The notes under the pieces were generated by a model, which was not told where the DNA came from, ran no database searches, and saw only the letters and a list, made by a program, of their open reading frames with translations. A DNA stretch of 32,701 bases from assembly GCA_035505375.1 (NCBI GenBank), contig DATJQV010000085.1, forward strand, positions 1 to 32,701, read 5' to 3'. The number at the start of each line of letters is the position of its first letter. Position 1 is the first letter of the stretch. This DNA comes from a bacterium (GTDB lineage Bacteria > Hydrothermota > Tepidihabitantia > Tepidihabitantales > Tepidihabitantaceae). A program made the position numbers and the translations under genes. Below are positions 1 through 7,634 of the stretch, piece by piece.

Positions 1-237
1 CATAATCGCGGACTCGACAGAACCGCGGTCCGACAGGGAGAACCCGAAACCGCCATCCCATGTGATGGCCGCGACTCACCGCAAATCGCACAAAGGACCC
101 GAGTCACGACTGGCAATCCACAGTTCACGTTCCTCCCTTCCCTCTGCAGCTTACTCCCTTGCGCTTCTCTCTTCATCAACCGTCCTTCCTGCTTTTCTCT
201 CTGGCGCTCGGTCCCAACTGAAAGAGAATACGCTGAG
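1..237. other. Gene-free leader upstream of the export operon
   Basis: I see no convincing gene here. From about 130 to 205 the plus strand is strongly pyrimidine-rich (runs of ctcc, cttc and tctc). A TTGCGC hexamer lies near 159, but no good -10 box follows at the usual spacing, so I do not call a promoter. The first gene starts at 238 with only a weak purine-rich stretch (gaaagagaa) ahead of it. Confidence 0.5.
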
Positions 238-1119
238 ATGACAAGACCACTGACTGGCGATACCGTTACGAGTGCTCCGGCCAATCACTGGGATCTGGTG
301 ATCCGCCCTCACCGTAACTGGCTCGACCTCAAACTCGGAGAACTCTGGCGCTACCGCGACCTCGTCATGCTCTTCGTCCGCCGCGACTTCGTGTCGCAGT
401 ACAAGCAGACCATCCTCGGCCCGCTCTGGTATCTGATTCAGCCACTACTGACGACCATTACCTTCACCGTGGTCTTCGGCAACATAGCCAAGCTTCCTAC
501 CGACGGCCTGCCGCAATTCCTGTTCTACATGGCCGGGACCACCGTCTGGACCTACTTCGCAACCTGCCTGACCAAGACCTCCGAAACCTTTGTCCAGAAC
601 TCGCAACTCTTCGGCAAAGTGTATTTCCCCCGCCTTGCCGTCCCGGTCTCAATCCTCATTTCCAACCTCATCGCCTTCGCCATCCAGTTCGTCTTCTTTC
701 TTGCCTTCATGGGCTACTTCGCGCTGAAAGGTTCGCACATTCACCCCAACTGGTGGATCCTGGCTACTCCGCTCTTCGTGCTGATGATGGCGGGCCTCGG
801 CCTCGGCTTCGGCATCATCGTTTCGGCCCTGACCACCAGGTACCGGGACCTCCGTTTTCTGGTCCAGTTCGGTGTCCAGCTCCTGATGTACGCTACCCCG
901 GTCGTGTACTCGATTTCGTCCGTCCCCGCCCGTTTTCGGCCGCTCATCAAGGCGAACCCCATGACCTCGGTCATTGAGGCGTTCCGCTACGCTTTCCTTG
1001 GCGGCGGCACCCCCAGCATCGGCCTGTTGGCCTACAGCTTCGCCTTCATGATTGTCATTGTGGCCCTTGGCGCTATCATCTTCAACCATGTCGAAGCGAC
1101 ATTCATGGATACAGTATGA
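238..1119 (+). CDS. wzm: ABC-2 type polysaccharide/polyol-phosphate export permease (Wzm-like)
   Basis: Inner-membrane subunit of an ABC exporter that moves lipid-linked O-antigen or capsule chains across the cytoplasmic membrane. The 293-residue length is normal for the family. A cytoplasmic N-terminus (about 1-60) with the RRDFVSQYKQT element precedes six likely membrane segments (about 62-80, 92-110, 135-160, 175-198, 210-226, 262-282). Family landmarks visible are KVYFPR at 127-132, LTTRYRDLR at 198-206 and the NPMTSVIEAFR segment at 240-250. Its ATPase partner lies downstream at 2323, but the two are separated by about 1.2 kb of repeats and an unrelated small gene, which is unusual because such pairs normally abut. 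The ATG at 238 gives the expected N-terminus. Confidence 0.93.
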   Translation: MTRPLTGDTVTSAPANHWDLVIRPHRNWLDLKLGELWRYRDLVMLFVRRDFVSQYKQTILGPLWYLIQPLLTTITFTVVFGNIAKLPTDGLPQFLFYMAGTTVWTYFATCLTKTSETFVQNSQLFGKVYFPRLAVPVSILISNLIAFAIQFVFFLAFMGYFALKGSHIHPNWWILATPLFVLMMAGLGLGFGIIVSALTTRYRDLRFLVQFGVQLLMYATPVVYSISSVPARFRPLIKANPMTSVIEAFRYAFLGGGTPSIGLLAYSFAFMIVIVALGAIIFNHVEATFMDTV

Positions 1120-1127
1120 GGGCTAGA

Positions 1128-1203
1128 CAAAGGTCAAGGTTTAGGTTGAGGTTAGGCATGAGACCAACGCCAAGGATTGGGTTAAGGCTAGGGCTAAGGC
1201 ACA
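1128..1203 (+). repeat. Degenerate hexamer tract, G-rich on the plus strand
   Basis: Imperfect six-base units such as aaggtc, aaggtt, taggtt and gaggtt, then ggttaa, ggctag, ggctaa. This is the reverse complement of the CTCAAC/CTCAGC-type units found on the other side of the four-helix-bundle gene (from 1636). The last units supply an AGG that could act as a ribosome-binding site about 7 bases before the ATG at 1205. Confidence 0.7.
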
Positions 1204-1204
1204 G

Positions 1205-1630
1205 ATGAAGAACCTCAGACCGGAATCTCGACCTTCACCTGAACCTCAACCTGGCGCGAAGCCTCGCTTCGCGTCTTTCCGCAACATGCCTGTTTGGCAA
1301 TCGACTATGGCCGTCGCCGAGCAGGTCTTCTCGTTAACCGACAAGCTACCCCGCAAAGAAGACTACGGTTTCACTTCGCAGGTCCGTCGCGCTGCGCTCA
1401 GCATTTCGGACAATATCGCCGAAGCCTTCGGCCGCTCGCACACTCTCGACAAAGCGAACTTCTACCTTATGGCTCGTGGCTCGCTAACTGAAACGCAGAG
1501 CCACCTGGAGTACGGCGAGCGAGTAGGCTACCCGGCCGCGTGCGATGTTGCGGCGCTATCCGACAGACTCGACCAAGTCCATGCCGAGATCAATCGAGTG
1601 ATCTCGCCCCTCAGGAAATCCTCCAGATGA
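1205..1630 (+). CDS. Four-helix-bundle protein (S23 / 23S rRNA intervening-sequence family)
   Basis: A 141-residue protein with the family pattern: MPVWQSTMAVAEQVFSLTDKLP, then a YGFTSQVRRAALSISDNIAEAFGR-like helix pair and a tyrosine/alanine-rich helix with the GSLTETQSHL element. The family folds as a four-helix bundle that forms oligomers. It was first noted in insertions of 23S rRNA genes, and the retroelement accessory protein Avd is related. Its cellular role is not established. The first 24 or so residues are Pro/Arg-rich and partly encoded by a hexamer-repeat stretch (near 1239-1255), so the ancestral start may lie nearer the FRNMPVW segment. It is oddly placed between a transporter permease and its ATPase, flanked on both sides by repeats, which suggests it arrived as an insertion. 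Confidence 0.85.
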   Translation: MKNLRPESRPSPEPQPGAKPRFASFRNMPVWQSTMAVAEQVFSLTDKLPRKEDYGFTSQVRRAALSISDNIAEAFGRSHTLDKANFYLMARGSLTETQSHLEYGERVGYPAACDVAALSDRLDQVHAEINRVISPLRKSSR

Positions 1631-1635
1631 GCGTC

Positions 1636-1803
1636 CCCTTCTCAACCTCAACCTGTCCTGCTACCTTGGTCTCAACCTCTCGCTCCGCTCCTCTCTTGGT
1701 CTCAACCCTGGCCTCAGCCTTAACCTCTTTTCTTTCAACCTCAGCCTCAGCCTGTTCTGTTCTCTCACCCTCAACCTCGGCCTGGATGACCCCGGCTGCG
1801 ATA
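1636..1803 (+). repeat. Degenerate hexamer tract (CTCAAC/CTCAGC units), C-rich on the plus strand
   Basis: Six-base units such as ctcaac, ctcagc and cttaac recur with interruptions. The 16-base word cctcagccttaacctc lies at 1712-1727 and recurs at 2242-2257. With one mismatch it appears on the minus strand inside the aminotransferase gene at 29093-29108. Reading frames stay open through the tract only because the period is a multiple of three, giving Leu-Asn/Leu-Ser or Ser-Thr-rich strings that look non-functional. Confidence 0.8.
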
Positions 1804-2115
1804 TCTGCCACGGAAGCTCACCTGGGAATTGCGCCGGAGGTAACTCCGGCCGCAACCGCCGGGGCAAACCGAGGAGCAGACTCCGGAGCAACGAGCGGAC
1901 TAGCCTCCGGGCTAACTCGACCGGCTGGCTCCCCGGTTACGAGGGAAGTTCACCCGCAGATGAGTCCTGAAATTGCCCCGGGGTCTTCGGGTGGAACAAC
2001 GGCCGAGATTGCATCGGGAACGACATACGAAGCAACGCTGCCCGCAACTCCGAGAATCTCCCTCCAGGCTATACGTAAATCTATCCCTCAACCCATCCGA
2101 GGGGCAATCCCCCGG
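1804..2115 (+). repeat. 26-unit degenerate 12-bp tandem array
   Basis: Cut into 12-base units from 1804, the sequence shows a loose consensus close to gcaactccggga. Examples are gcaacgagcgga, gcagactccgga, attgccccgggg and gcaactccgaga. Translated in that phase it gives a four-residue periodicity (small/hydrophobic, Ala/Thr/Ser, Pro/Ser/Arg, Gly/Glu), such as ATSG, LASG, IAPG, IASG. Individual units are strongly diverged, so the order shows only when the phase is fixed. It lies inside an open frame at 1540-2196, but that frame starts antisense-like within the four-helix gene and looks like a by-product of the period. Whether this is DNA-level repetition or a remnant repeat protein cannot be decided by eye. 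Confidence 0.65.
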
Positions 2116-2137
2116 GTGGGGGTGTCATTTCCCAGCC

Positions 2138-2322
2138 TCAAGCCTAACGCCTCACGCCTCAAGCAGTTAGGCCGGAAAGACGGTTCGGACCAATGATACC
2201 AATCTGTCTCATTGCGGTTGGCCGCCGCATCTCAGGCCTAGCCTCAGCCTTAACCTCCCTCCTGCCCGTGACCTCAACCTTGACCTTCTCTTTCTCAACC
2301 CTGACCTTAACCTCAACCTACG
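2138..2322 (+). repeat. Second C-rich hexamer tract leading to the ATPase gene
   Basis: After a short stretch with cctcaagcctaacgcctcac (from about 2138) the CTCAAC/CTTAAC units resume from 2231 and run directly into the ATG at 2323. The word cctcagccttaacctc is repeated here at 2242-2257. Because the leader just before 2323 is repeat, the ATPase gene has no recognisable Shine-Dalgarno sequence. Confidence 0.7.
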
Positions 2323-3681
2323 ATGTCTGACACTGTCATCTCGGTCGAGCGCCTTTCCAAGGTCTATCGCCTCGGCCAAGTCGGCACCGGGACGCTGACC
2401 AACGACCTGAAGGTCTGGTGGGCGAAGGCACGAGGCAAGCCCAATCCGTTGCTGAGGATTGGCCAGACAGACCACGGCAACCGCGATGGCGAGACAATTT
2501 GGGCGCTCAAGGACGTGAACTTCGAGGTCAAGCAGGGCGAAGTCCTGGGCATCATTGGCCGCAACGGCGCTGGGAAAAGCACCCTGCTCAAGATACTCTC
2601 TCAGGTCACCGCTCCCACGCAGGGATGCGCCAGGGTCAAGGGCCGGGTGGCGAGCCTTTTGGAGGTGGGTACCGGCTTTCATCCTGAGCTGACCGGAAGG
2701 GAGAACACCTATCTGAATGGGGCCATCCTTGGGATGACGAAGGCCGAAACCGGCCGCAAACTCGACGAAATCGTCGCCTTCGCCGAGACCGAGAAGTTCA
2801 TGGATACGCCGGTCAAGCGCTACTCTAGCGGCATGCTTGTGCGCCTGGCCTTTGCCGTCGCAGCCCATCTCGAACCGGAGGTCCTGCTCGTGGATGAGGT
2901 GCTCGCCGTTGGAGACGCAGCGTTTCAAAAGAAGTGCCTGGGGAAGATGGGCGATGTGGCCAAAGGTGGCCGGACGGTCTTGTTCGTGAGCCACAACATG
3001 GTGGCGGTACAGAGCCTTTGCGGGGACGCGGTGTGGTTGGATCGTGGTTCGATCACTCGGAGGGGCAGATGCAGTCAAGTTGTCGCGGAATACCTGCAGT
3101 CCTCCGCCGGGTCGGGTTCATCCGAGCAGATCTGGGATGACCCTGCGACCGCGCCAGGCAACGAGGCTGTTCGACTGCGGCGAGTCGGCGTGTGCCTGGA
3201 GCGAGACCTGGCATCGGGCCTCATCACGATGGCGAGCCCGTTTCGAATAGAAGTGGACTGGTGGAACCGCGTGAAAGATGCGCGGCTGACCGTCGCGTTG
3301 CACGTCATCGATGAACAGGGGGCTACGGCCTTCACGACGGGCAGTTCACTTGACCCACAGTGGCGCGACCGGCCGCTGTCGGTCGGCCTTTATCGGAGCA
3401 CGGGGTACTTCCCCGGCAATCTGTTCAACAGCGGCAGGTATCGCGTCTTGCTTCTGGTCGTCAGAAACCTCAGCACCATCATCTATCGTCACGACGACGC
3501 CCTCTCCTTCGACGTCGTCGATCTGACCGAGAGAACGGAAGGGTGGCTTGGCCGGGAGCCGGGTGTGCTCCAACCTCTGTTGAGGTGGACAACGGAATAC
3601 GTGGCCGAGGAGTCCCCTTCGGCCGACGCCGTCGACGCCCTAGGAGTCGACAGAGAGATACCATGCCCTCAGCCGAAGTGA
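2323..3681 (+). CDS. wzt: Polysaccharide export ABC transporter ATPase with C-terminal Wzt-like domain
   Basis: Cytoplasmic ATPase partner of the permease at 238. In the 452-residue product Walker A is GRNGAGKST at 79-87, the signature YSSGM at 167-171, Walker B VLLVDE at 187-192, and the switch histidine in FVSHN at about 224. Residues about 265-430 form a beta-rich extension resembling the Wzt C-terminal domain, which in O-antigen systems recognises the modified non-reducing end of the chain before export. A transporter of this type is therefore likely selective for a capped or decorated glycan, which fits the many modifying enzymes downstream. The start at 2323 gives the usual SVERLSKVYRLG opening. 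No ribosome-binding site is evident because the leader is repeat DNA. Confidence 0.93.
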   Translation: MSDTVISVERLSKVYRLGQVGTGTLTNDLKVWWAKARGKPNPLLRIGQTDHGNRDGETIWALKDVNFEVKQGEVLGIIGRNGAGKSTLLKILSQVTAPTQGCARVKGRVASLLEVGTGFHPELTGRENTYLNGAILGMTKAETGRKLDEIVAFAETEKFMDTPVKRYSSGMLVRLAFAVAAHLEPEVLLVDEVLAVGDAAFQKKCLGKMGDVAKGGRTVLFVSHNMVAVQSLCGDAVWLDRGSITRRGRCSQVVAEYLQSSAGSGSSEQIWDDPATAPGNEAVRLRRVGVCLERDLASGLITMASPFRIEVDWWNRVKDARLTVALHVIDEQGATAFTTGSSLDPQWRDRPLSVGLYRSTGYFPGNLFNSGRYRVLLLVVRNLSTIIYRHDDALSFDVVDLTERTEGWLGREPGVLQPLLRWTTEYVAEESPSADAVDALGVDREIPCPQPK

Positions 3682-3712
3682 CTGGCCACATGCGCCGTGA
3701 TTCTGCCAAGCG

Positions 3713-3964
3713 ATGAAGACGATGGACTCGGATTTGGACTTCTACTGCTACCTGAAAGCCAATCTGCCCAGGGGCTACGCGATTGTCGCCGAGCCATCGG
3801 CCGAGTATTACTCAGAGTGGCGATTTTCCTACAGAGTACTGGAAGGAACTCGACAACTCTGGAACATCGGCGGCGACTTCCGGACCTTGCGAAAAGGGAC
3901 GCTGGTTCGCAGGGCCAGGAGTATCCTCAAGCGGACGGGGAGCAGACATGATAATTGGTACTAA
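3713..3964 (+). CDS. Small protein of unknown function
   Basis: I do not recognise this 83-residue ORF. It is acidic and aromatic at the N-terminus (DSDLDFYCYLK) and strongly basic at the C-terminus (RTLRKGTLVRRARSILKRTG), with no signal peptide or membrane segment. It fills the space between the ATPase and the next gene and overlaps that gene's start by 17 bases, an arrangement typical of coupled translation, which favours a real gene. Its basic tail resembles the last helix of larger sugar-modifying enzymes, so it could be a degraded C-terminus of one. ATGs at 3713 and 3722 are both possible starts. Confidence 0.5.
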   Translation: MKTMDSDLDFYCYLKANLPRGYAIVAEPSAEYYSEWRFSYRVLEGTRQLWNIGGDFRTLRKGTLVRRARSILKRTGSRHDNWY

Positions 3965-4883
3965 ACTGCCTCCGGAGCACACCGACGTTACATACTTCAA
4001 CCTGGGCAGGTCAGCGTTCGCCTATTTAGTCGGCTTTGTCGCTAGGCCCAAAAAGGTCTACCTGCCAACGTTCACCTGCTGGTCGCTGGTTTCGACCATG
4101 GTCAGGAGGTTTCCCAAGATAGAGATGGCCTTCTACACCGTGCGGAAGGATCTGACGCCCGAGTATCCCGTCGGCATAGAGAAGGACGAACTACTTGTGT
4201 TCATCCATTACTTTGGACAGGAAAACCGTTCGGTCCTGCCACCATCAAGTGGTTGCATTCTGGAGGATGTCTCGCACGCTCTGGCCTCCAAGATCGCGTT
4301 TCGCGGCGACTATGTCTTCGGCAGCCTACGGAAGATGCTGAAGGTGGGTGACGGCGGCTTCATTCAGGCATACCACAATCCGATTTACGAACCGAGCTCC
4401 AAGTTGGATACGTGGCTCAGGTATGAAGCCGCGGACTGGCGCGACATGCGAGAGGCAGAGAACATGATCGACCGAAAATGGGAAATGGCCGATATCTCAA
4501 GCCAGTCGTTGGCCGTGGCCTTGACCAGCAACCTGGATCTCGTGCGGCTGAAGAGGCAAAGGAACGAGAGGTTGTTGACGGAGAGTCTGCACGTGGGCAG
4601 ACCGCTGCTGGCATACCGGGACCATGAGGGGCCGTTGCTCCACAACCGCGTATTCGATTCCAAAGAAGAGCGGGATTCACTGAGGGCATTTCTGGCAGGC
4701 AAGGGTGTGTTCACCTCGATTCATTGGCCGACGCATGAACGAGTGAAAGAAAGCCGCGCGAACATTGATGATACGCTCTGGATAGCAGACCATATCCTAT
4801 GTTTTCCCGTTTCTCAGTATTACGGTGCCAATGACATGGAGTACGTTGCGACGTGCGTAGAGGAGTGGCATAGGCGCGGCTAG
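3948..4883 (+). CDS. Compact DegT/DnrJ-like PLP-dependent protein
   Basis: I start this gene at the ATG at 3948, which follows a strong GGGGAG ribosome-binding site by six bases. An in-frame ATG at 3783 would add 55 low-quality residues overlapping the previous ORF. The 311-residue product is a diverged relative of the DegT/DnrJ/EryC1/StrS aminotransferases. The YLPTFTCWS strand-loop lies at 38-46, ILEDVSHAL at 104-112 supplies the PLP-nitrogen aspartate (Asp107), and FGSLRKMLKVGDGG at 124-137 carries a lysine (Lys129) where the Schiff-base lysine is expected. It is 60 or more residues shorter than typical members. It probably acts on a nucleotide sugar, or on a different amino compound with its WbqC neighbour. 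The substrate is unknown. Confidence 0.75.
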   Translation: MIIGTKLPPEHTDVTYFNLGRSAFAYLVGFVARPKKVYLPTFTCWSLVSTMVRRFPKIEMAFYTVRKDLTPEYPVGIEKDELLVFIHYFGQENRSVLPPSSGCILEDVSHALASKIAFRGDYVFGSLRKMLKVGDGGFIQAYHNPIYEPSSKLDTWLRYEAADWRDMREAENMIDRKWEMADISSQSLAVALTSNLDLVRLKRQRNERLLTESLHVGRPLLAYRDHEGPLLHNRVFDSKEERDSLRAFLAGKGVFTSIHWPTHERVKESRANIDDTLWIADHILCFPVSQYYGANDMEYVATCVEEWHRRG

Positions 4884-4898
4884 GTTGGAGCAGATCGG

Positions 4899-5603
4899 AT
4901 GAGACTCGCTATCATGCAACCCTACCTCTTCCCGTACATCGGGTACTTCCAGTTGATCAACGCGGTCGACAAGTTCGTCGTCTGCGATGACGTTTCATTC
5001 ATCAAGCAGGGGTGGATTAACCGCAACCGCATTCTCTTTCGCGGCCGGGACTATATGTTCTCAGTGCCGTTGGCGGATGCCAGCAGCCACAGGAAGATAA
5101 AGGACACGATCATCCACCACGAGCAACACGTCGCGTTCAAGGAGAATCTGCCGAAGACGCTGCATCAGGCGTATGGGAAGGCGCCTTTCAACGGGGTCGT
5201 CCGTGAATTGGTGCTGCGAGTGCTCGACAGTGAGGGTGTGTCGATAAGCCGCTTGGCGGTCAACAGCCTCAAGTCGGTCTGTAGTTACTTGGGCTTGCAG
5301 ACGCCATTTGTAGATACATCAGCGGTCTACCAGAACGACCATTTGCGCGCGCAGGACAGAGTGCTGGATATCTGCAGAAGGGAAGGCGCCAGCGCCTATG
5401 TCAACGCGCCGGGTGGGACCAAGCTCTACCAGAAGGATGTCTTTGCAAACAGAGGCATAGAGTTGCTCTTCCTGCAGCCGAAGCCAATCAGTTACCGGCA
5501 ATACGACAATGAGTTCGTGCCCTGGTTGTCCATCATCGATGTGCTGATGTTCAATTCTGTGGAAAAAGTCAAGTTGATGCTTCGTGAGTATGACCTGCAG
5601 TAA
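4899..5603 (+). CDS. WbqC-like family protein
   Basis: The 234-residue product matches the WbqC family (PF08889) along its whole length, starting with the diagnostic RLAIMQPYLFPYIGYFQL and followed by DDVSFIKQGWINRNRI. Members occur in O-antigen and capsule clusters, usually beside aminotransferases and acyl- or amino-acid-transferring enzymes. Their chemistry is poorly defined, though a role in attaching acyl or amino-acid groups to amino sugars has been proposed. Here it directly follows a compact DegT-like gene with a 15-base gap and precedes a GNAT acetyltransferase, the same kind of context. The ATG at 4899 has a TTGGAG ribosome-binding site. Confidence 0.92.
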   Translation: MRLAIMQPYLFPYIGYFQLINAVDKFVVCDDVSFIKQGWINRNRILFRGRDYMFSVPLADASSHRKIKDTIIHHEQHVAFKENLPKTLHQAYGKAPFNGVVRELVLRVLDSEGVSISRLAVNSLKSVCSYLGLQTPFVDTSAVYQNDHLRAQDRVLDICRREGASAYVNAPGGTKLYQKDVFANRGIELLFLQPKPISYRQYDNEFVPWLSIIDVLMFNSVEKVKLMLREYDLQ

Positions 5604-5731
5604 GCAAGACGGGATGCTTCGGTGACTGACACGATTTGGCGCGCGGTGTCGAAGAGACGCCGGCGGCCCATTCGTGGCCATGGCCGAACCAGCAGTCCGC
5701 ATCGAGAAGCGAGCCAAGCAGGAGGTGGCGC

Positions 5732-6295
5732 GTGAACATACTGGGCAAGAAAGTGGTCTTGAGGGCGATAGAACCGGCGGATTTGACTCGGCTGAACGCT
5801 TGGGCAAACGACCCGGAGCTAGCGCACCTCGAGGGCAGTTGGCATTTTCCGAGTTCGATGGAGTTCCACAAGAGATGGTTAGAAGCCCTGCAGGAGGACC
5901 GGCTCAACCAGCGGTTTGCGATCAGCGCGCCGGATCTCGGGTTGATCGGATTGGCAAGCCTCATGAGTATCGACTGGAAGAACGGACACGCCCATCAGGG
6001 AACGGTGCTCGGGGCCAAGGACGCGCGGGACAAGGGCTACGGGACAGACACGGTAATGGCCATCATGCGGTACGCGTTCGAGGAACTGCGTCTTGAGCGG
6101 CTGGAAACGTTCATGATCGAATACAATGCCGTGTCCCTCCACGTCTACTGCCAGAAGTGCGGGTGGAAGGAGGAGGGCCGACGAAAGCGTAGGTACTTCC
6201 AGATCGGTCGGTACTGGGATCAGGTCTTGATCGGCATCACCCGGGAAGACTACCTTGCCCTAATCGCTGAGAACAAGTACTGGGACACGCCCTGA
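5732..6295 (+). CDS. GNAT family N-acetyltransferase (RimJ/RimL-like)
   Basis: I choose the GTG at 5732 because an AGGAGGTG ribosome-binding site lies just before it, and because the residues encoded upstream in the same frame (from 5636) are Ser/Arg-rich and unlike the family. The 187-residue product opens with the usual NILGKKVVLRAIEPADLTRL. It has the acetyl-CoA pyrophosphate-binding loop in the segment around 97-106 (DARDKGYGTD) and the asparagine-containing C-terminal part (YNAVSLHVYCQKCGWKEEGR). It probably acetylates the amino group of a nucleotide-linked amino sugar made by one of the neighbouring aminotransferases, as PseH- or WecD-type enzymes do. Substrate assignment is inference. 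Confidence 0.85.
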   Translation: MNILGKKVVLRAIEPADLTRLNAWANDPELAHLEGSWHFPSSMEFHKRWLEALQEDRLNQRFAISAPDLGLIGLASLMSIDWKNGHAHQGTVLGAKDARDKGYGTDTVMAIMRYAFEELRLERLETFMIEYNAVSLHVYCQKCGWKEEGRRKRRYFQIGRYWDQVLIGITREDYLALIAENKYWDTP

Positions 6296-6392
6296 GATCC
6301 ACTGCTATGGTAGGCTCAGACCGAGAAGTGGAAGACCGGAGCGCGATCCAGCCCGGCACGGCGGGCCCGGCCTTGGCGCGCGGAGTGATGCT

Positions 6393-7634
6393 GTGACAAC
6401 CGGGACCAAGTCTCGTCTGGCCGATCTGGCGATCTTCGGCGGCAGCGCTGCCTTTGAGGAGAAGCTACACGTTGGACGCCCCAACATCGGCGACCGACAA
6501 CGTCTGCTCGAACGTATAAACGAACTGCTTGACCGCGGGTGGCTGTCCAACAACGGCCCCTATGTGCACCAGTTTGAACAGCGCATTGCTGATTTCCTCG
6601 GCGTTAAGCACTGCATCGCCGTGTGCAATGCCACCGTCGCCCTGGAGATCGCCATCCGGGCTCTCGGGCTGAAAGACGAGGTCATTGTTCCCTCGTTCAC
6701 ATTCATCGCCACGGCCCATGCTCTTCAATGGCAGGGGATGACCCCTGTTTTCTGCGACATCGACCCCCGGACCCACAACATCGATGCCGCGTGCGTCGAG
6801 CGCATGATTACGCCACGGACGACCGGAATCATCGGTGTTCATGTATGGGGACGGCCGTGCGACGTTGAAGCGCTGACCGACGTTGCCCACCGGCATGGTC
6901 TCAAGCTGCTTTTTGATGCCGCTCACGCCTTCGGCTGTTCCCACGATGGCAGGATGGTCGGCAACTTCGGCAGTGCTGAGGTGTTCAGCTTCCACGCGAC
7001 CAAGTTCTTCAATACGTTCGAAGGCGGAGCGGTCGTAACCAATGATGACAGCCTCGCTGCGAAGATACGCCTGATGAAGAACTTCGGATTCGCCGGCTAC
7101 GACAACGTTGAGTACATCGGGACTAACGGGAAGATGCCCGAGATATCGGCGGCGATGGGCCTGACCGGACTTGAGAGCCTTAGTGAGTTCATCGCCGCCA
7201 ACCGCCGCAACTACCTGCAGTATCGGCGCGAGCTGGATGGCCTGCCCGGCATCACTCTTACGGCCTATGACGAAACCGAAAAGTGCAACTACCAGTATGT
7301 AGTCGTCGAAGTAGATAGCCAGGCCACTGGTATCAGTCGCGATGAGCTGATGAGGGTGCTGTGGGCCGAGAACGTCGTTGCGCGCCGGTATTTCTATCCC
7401 GGCTGTCACCGCATGGAGCCCTATCGCTCCTGCTTCCCTGAAGCCGGCCGCAGGCTACCCGCAACCGAAGCACTAACGTCGCGCGTGCTTTCGCTTCCCA
7501 ACGGCACCGCCATCACCCCCGAGGATGTTCGGCTGATCTGCGAGGTCATCCGCGTCGCCGCACTGAACGGCGCTCAGATAGAGCGCCGACTGCCGTCAGC
7601 AGCAGGCCAATGTCCTTCCTCGAGGAAACCGTGA
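6393..7634 (+). CDS. DegT/DnrJ/EryC1/StrS sugar aminotransferase
   Basis: PLP enzyme that transfers an amino group from glutamate to a keto-sugar nucleotide. The 413-residue product shows SFTFIATAHAL at 101-111, LLFDAAHAFG (Asp175, which pairs with the PLP ring nitrogen) and FSFHATKFFNTFEGG with the Schiff-base lysine at 204. It lies closest in pattern to dTDP-keto-hexose aminotransferases that make 3- or 4-amino-6-deoxysugars. The GTG at 6393 follows a GGAG motif at good spacing. The stop overlaps the next gene's preferred ATG by one base (TGATG). The last 25 residues are low-complexity and probably dispensable. Confidence 0.92.
   Translation: MTTGTKSRLADLAIFGGSAAFEEKLHVGRPNIGDRQRLLERINELLDRGWLSNNGPYVHQFEQRIADFLGVKHCIAVCNATVALEIAIRALGLKDEVIVPSFTFIATAHALQWQGMTPVFCDIDPRTHNIDAACVERMITPRTTGIIGVHVWGRPCDVEALTDVAHRHGLKLLFDAAHAFGCSHDGRMVGNFGSAEVFSFHATKFFNTFEGGAVVTNDDSLAAKIRLMKNFGFAGYDNVEYIGTNGKMPEISAAMGLTGLESLSEFIAANRRNYLQYRRELDGLPGITLTAYDETEKCNYQYVVVEVDSQATGISRDELMRVLWAENVVARRYFYPGCHRMEPYRSCFPEAGRRLPATEALTSRVLSLPNGTAITPEDVRLICEVIRVAALNGAQIERRLPSAAGQCPSSRKP

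Noticed and set aside
1205-1630. Diversity-generating retroelement, suggested by the Avd-like four-helix-bundle fold
   Set aside because: No reverse transcriptase, template repeat or variable repeat with adenine-specific changes is visible in the window. The protein fits the plain S23-type family.
1540-2196. A 218-codon open frame through the repeat region
   Set aside because: It begins within the four-helix gene in another frame and stays open only because repeat periods are multiples of three. Composition is Ser/Thr/Pro/Ala-rich without a domain.
1128-2322. CRISPR array
   Set aside because: Units are 6 or 12 bases long, contiguous and degenerate, without conserved repeats of 25-40 bases separated by unique spacers, and no cas gene is present.
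2209-3078. A 289-codon minus-strand open frame opposite the ATPase gene
   Set aside because: It is a shadow of the well-supported ATPase gene. Its end is an Arg/Leu string encoded by hexamer repeats and its body matches no family I know.
6465-7409. A 314-codon minus-strand open frame opposite the aminotransferase at 6393
   Set aside because: The plus-strand aminotransferase has all expected motifs. The antisense frame has none and reflects high GC codon bias.
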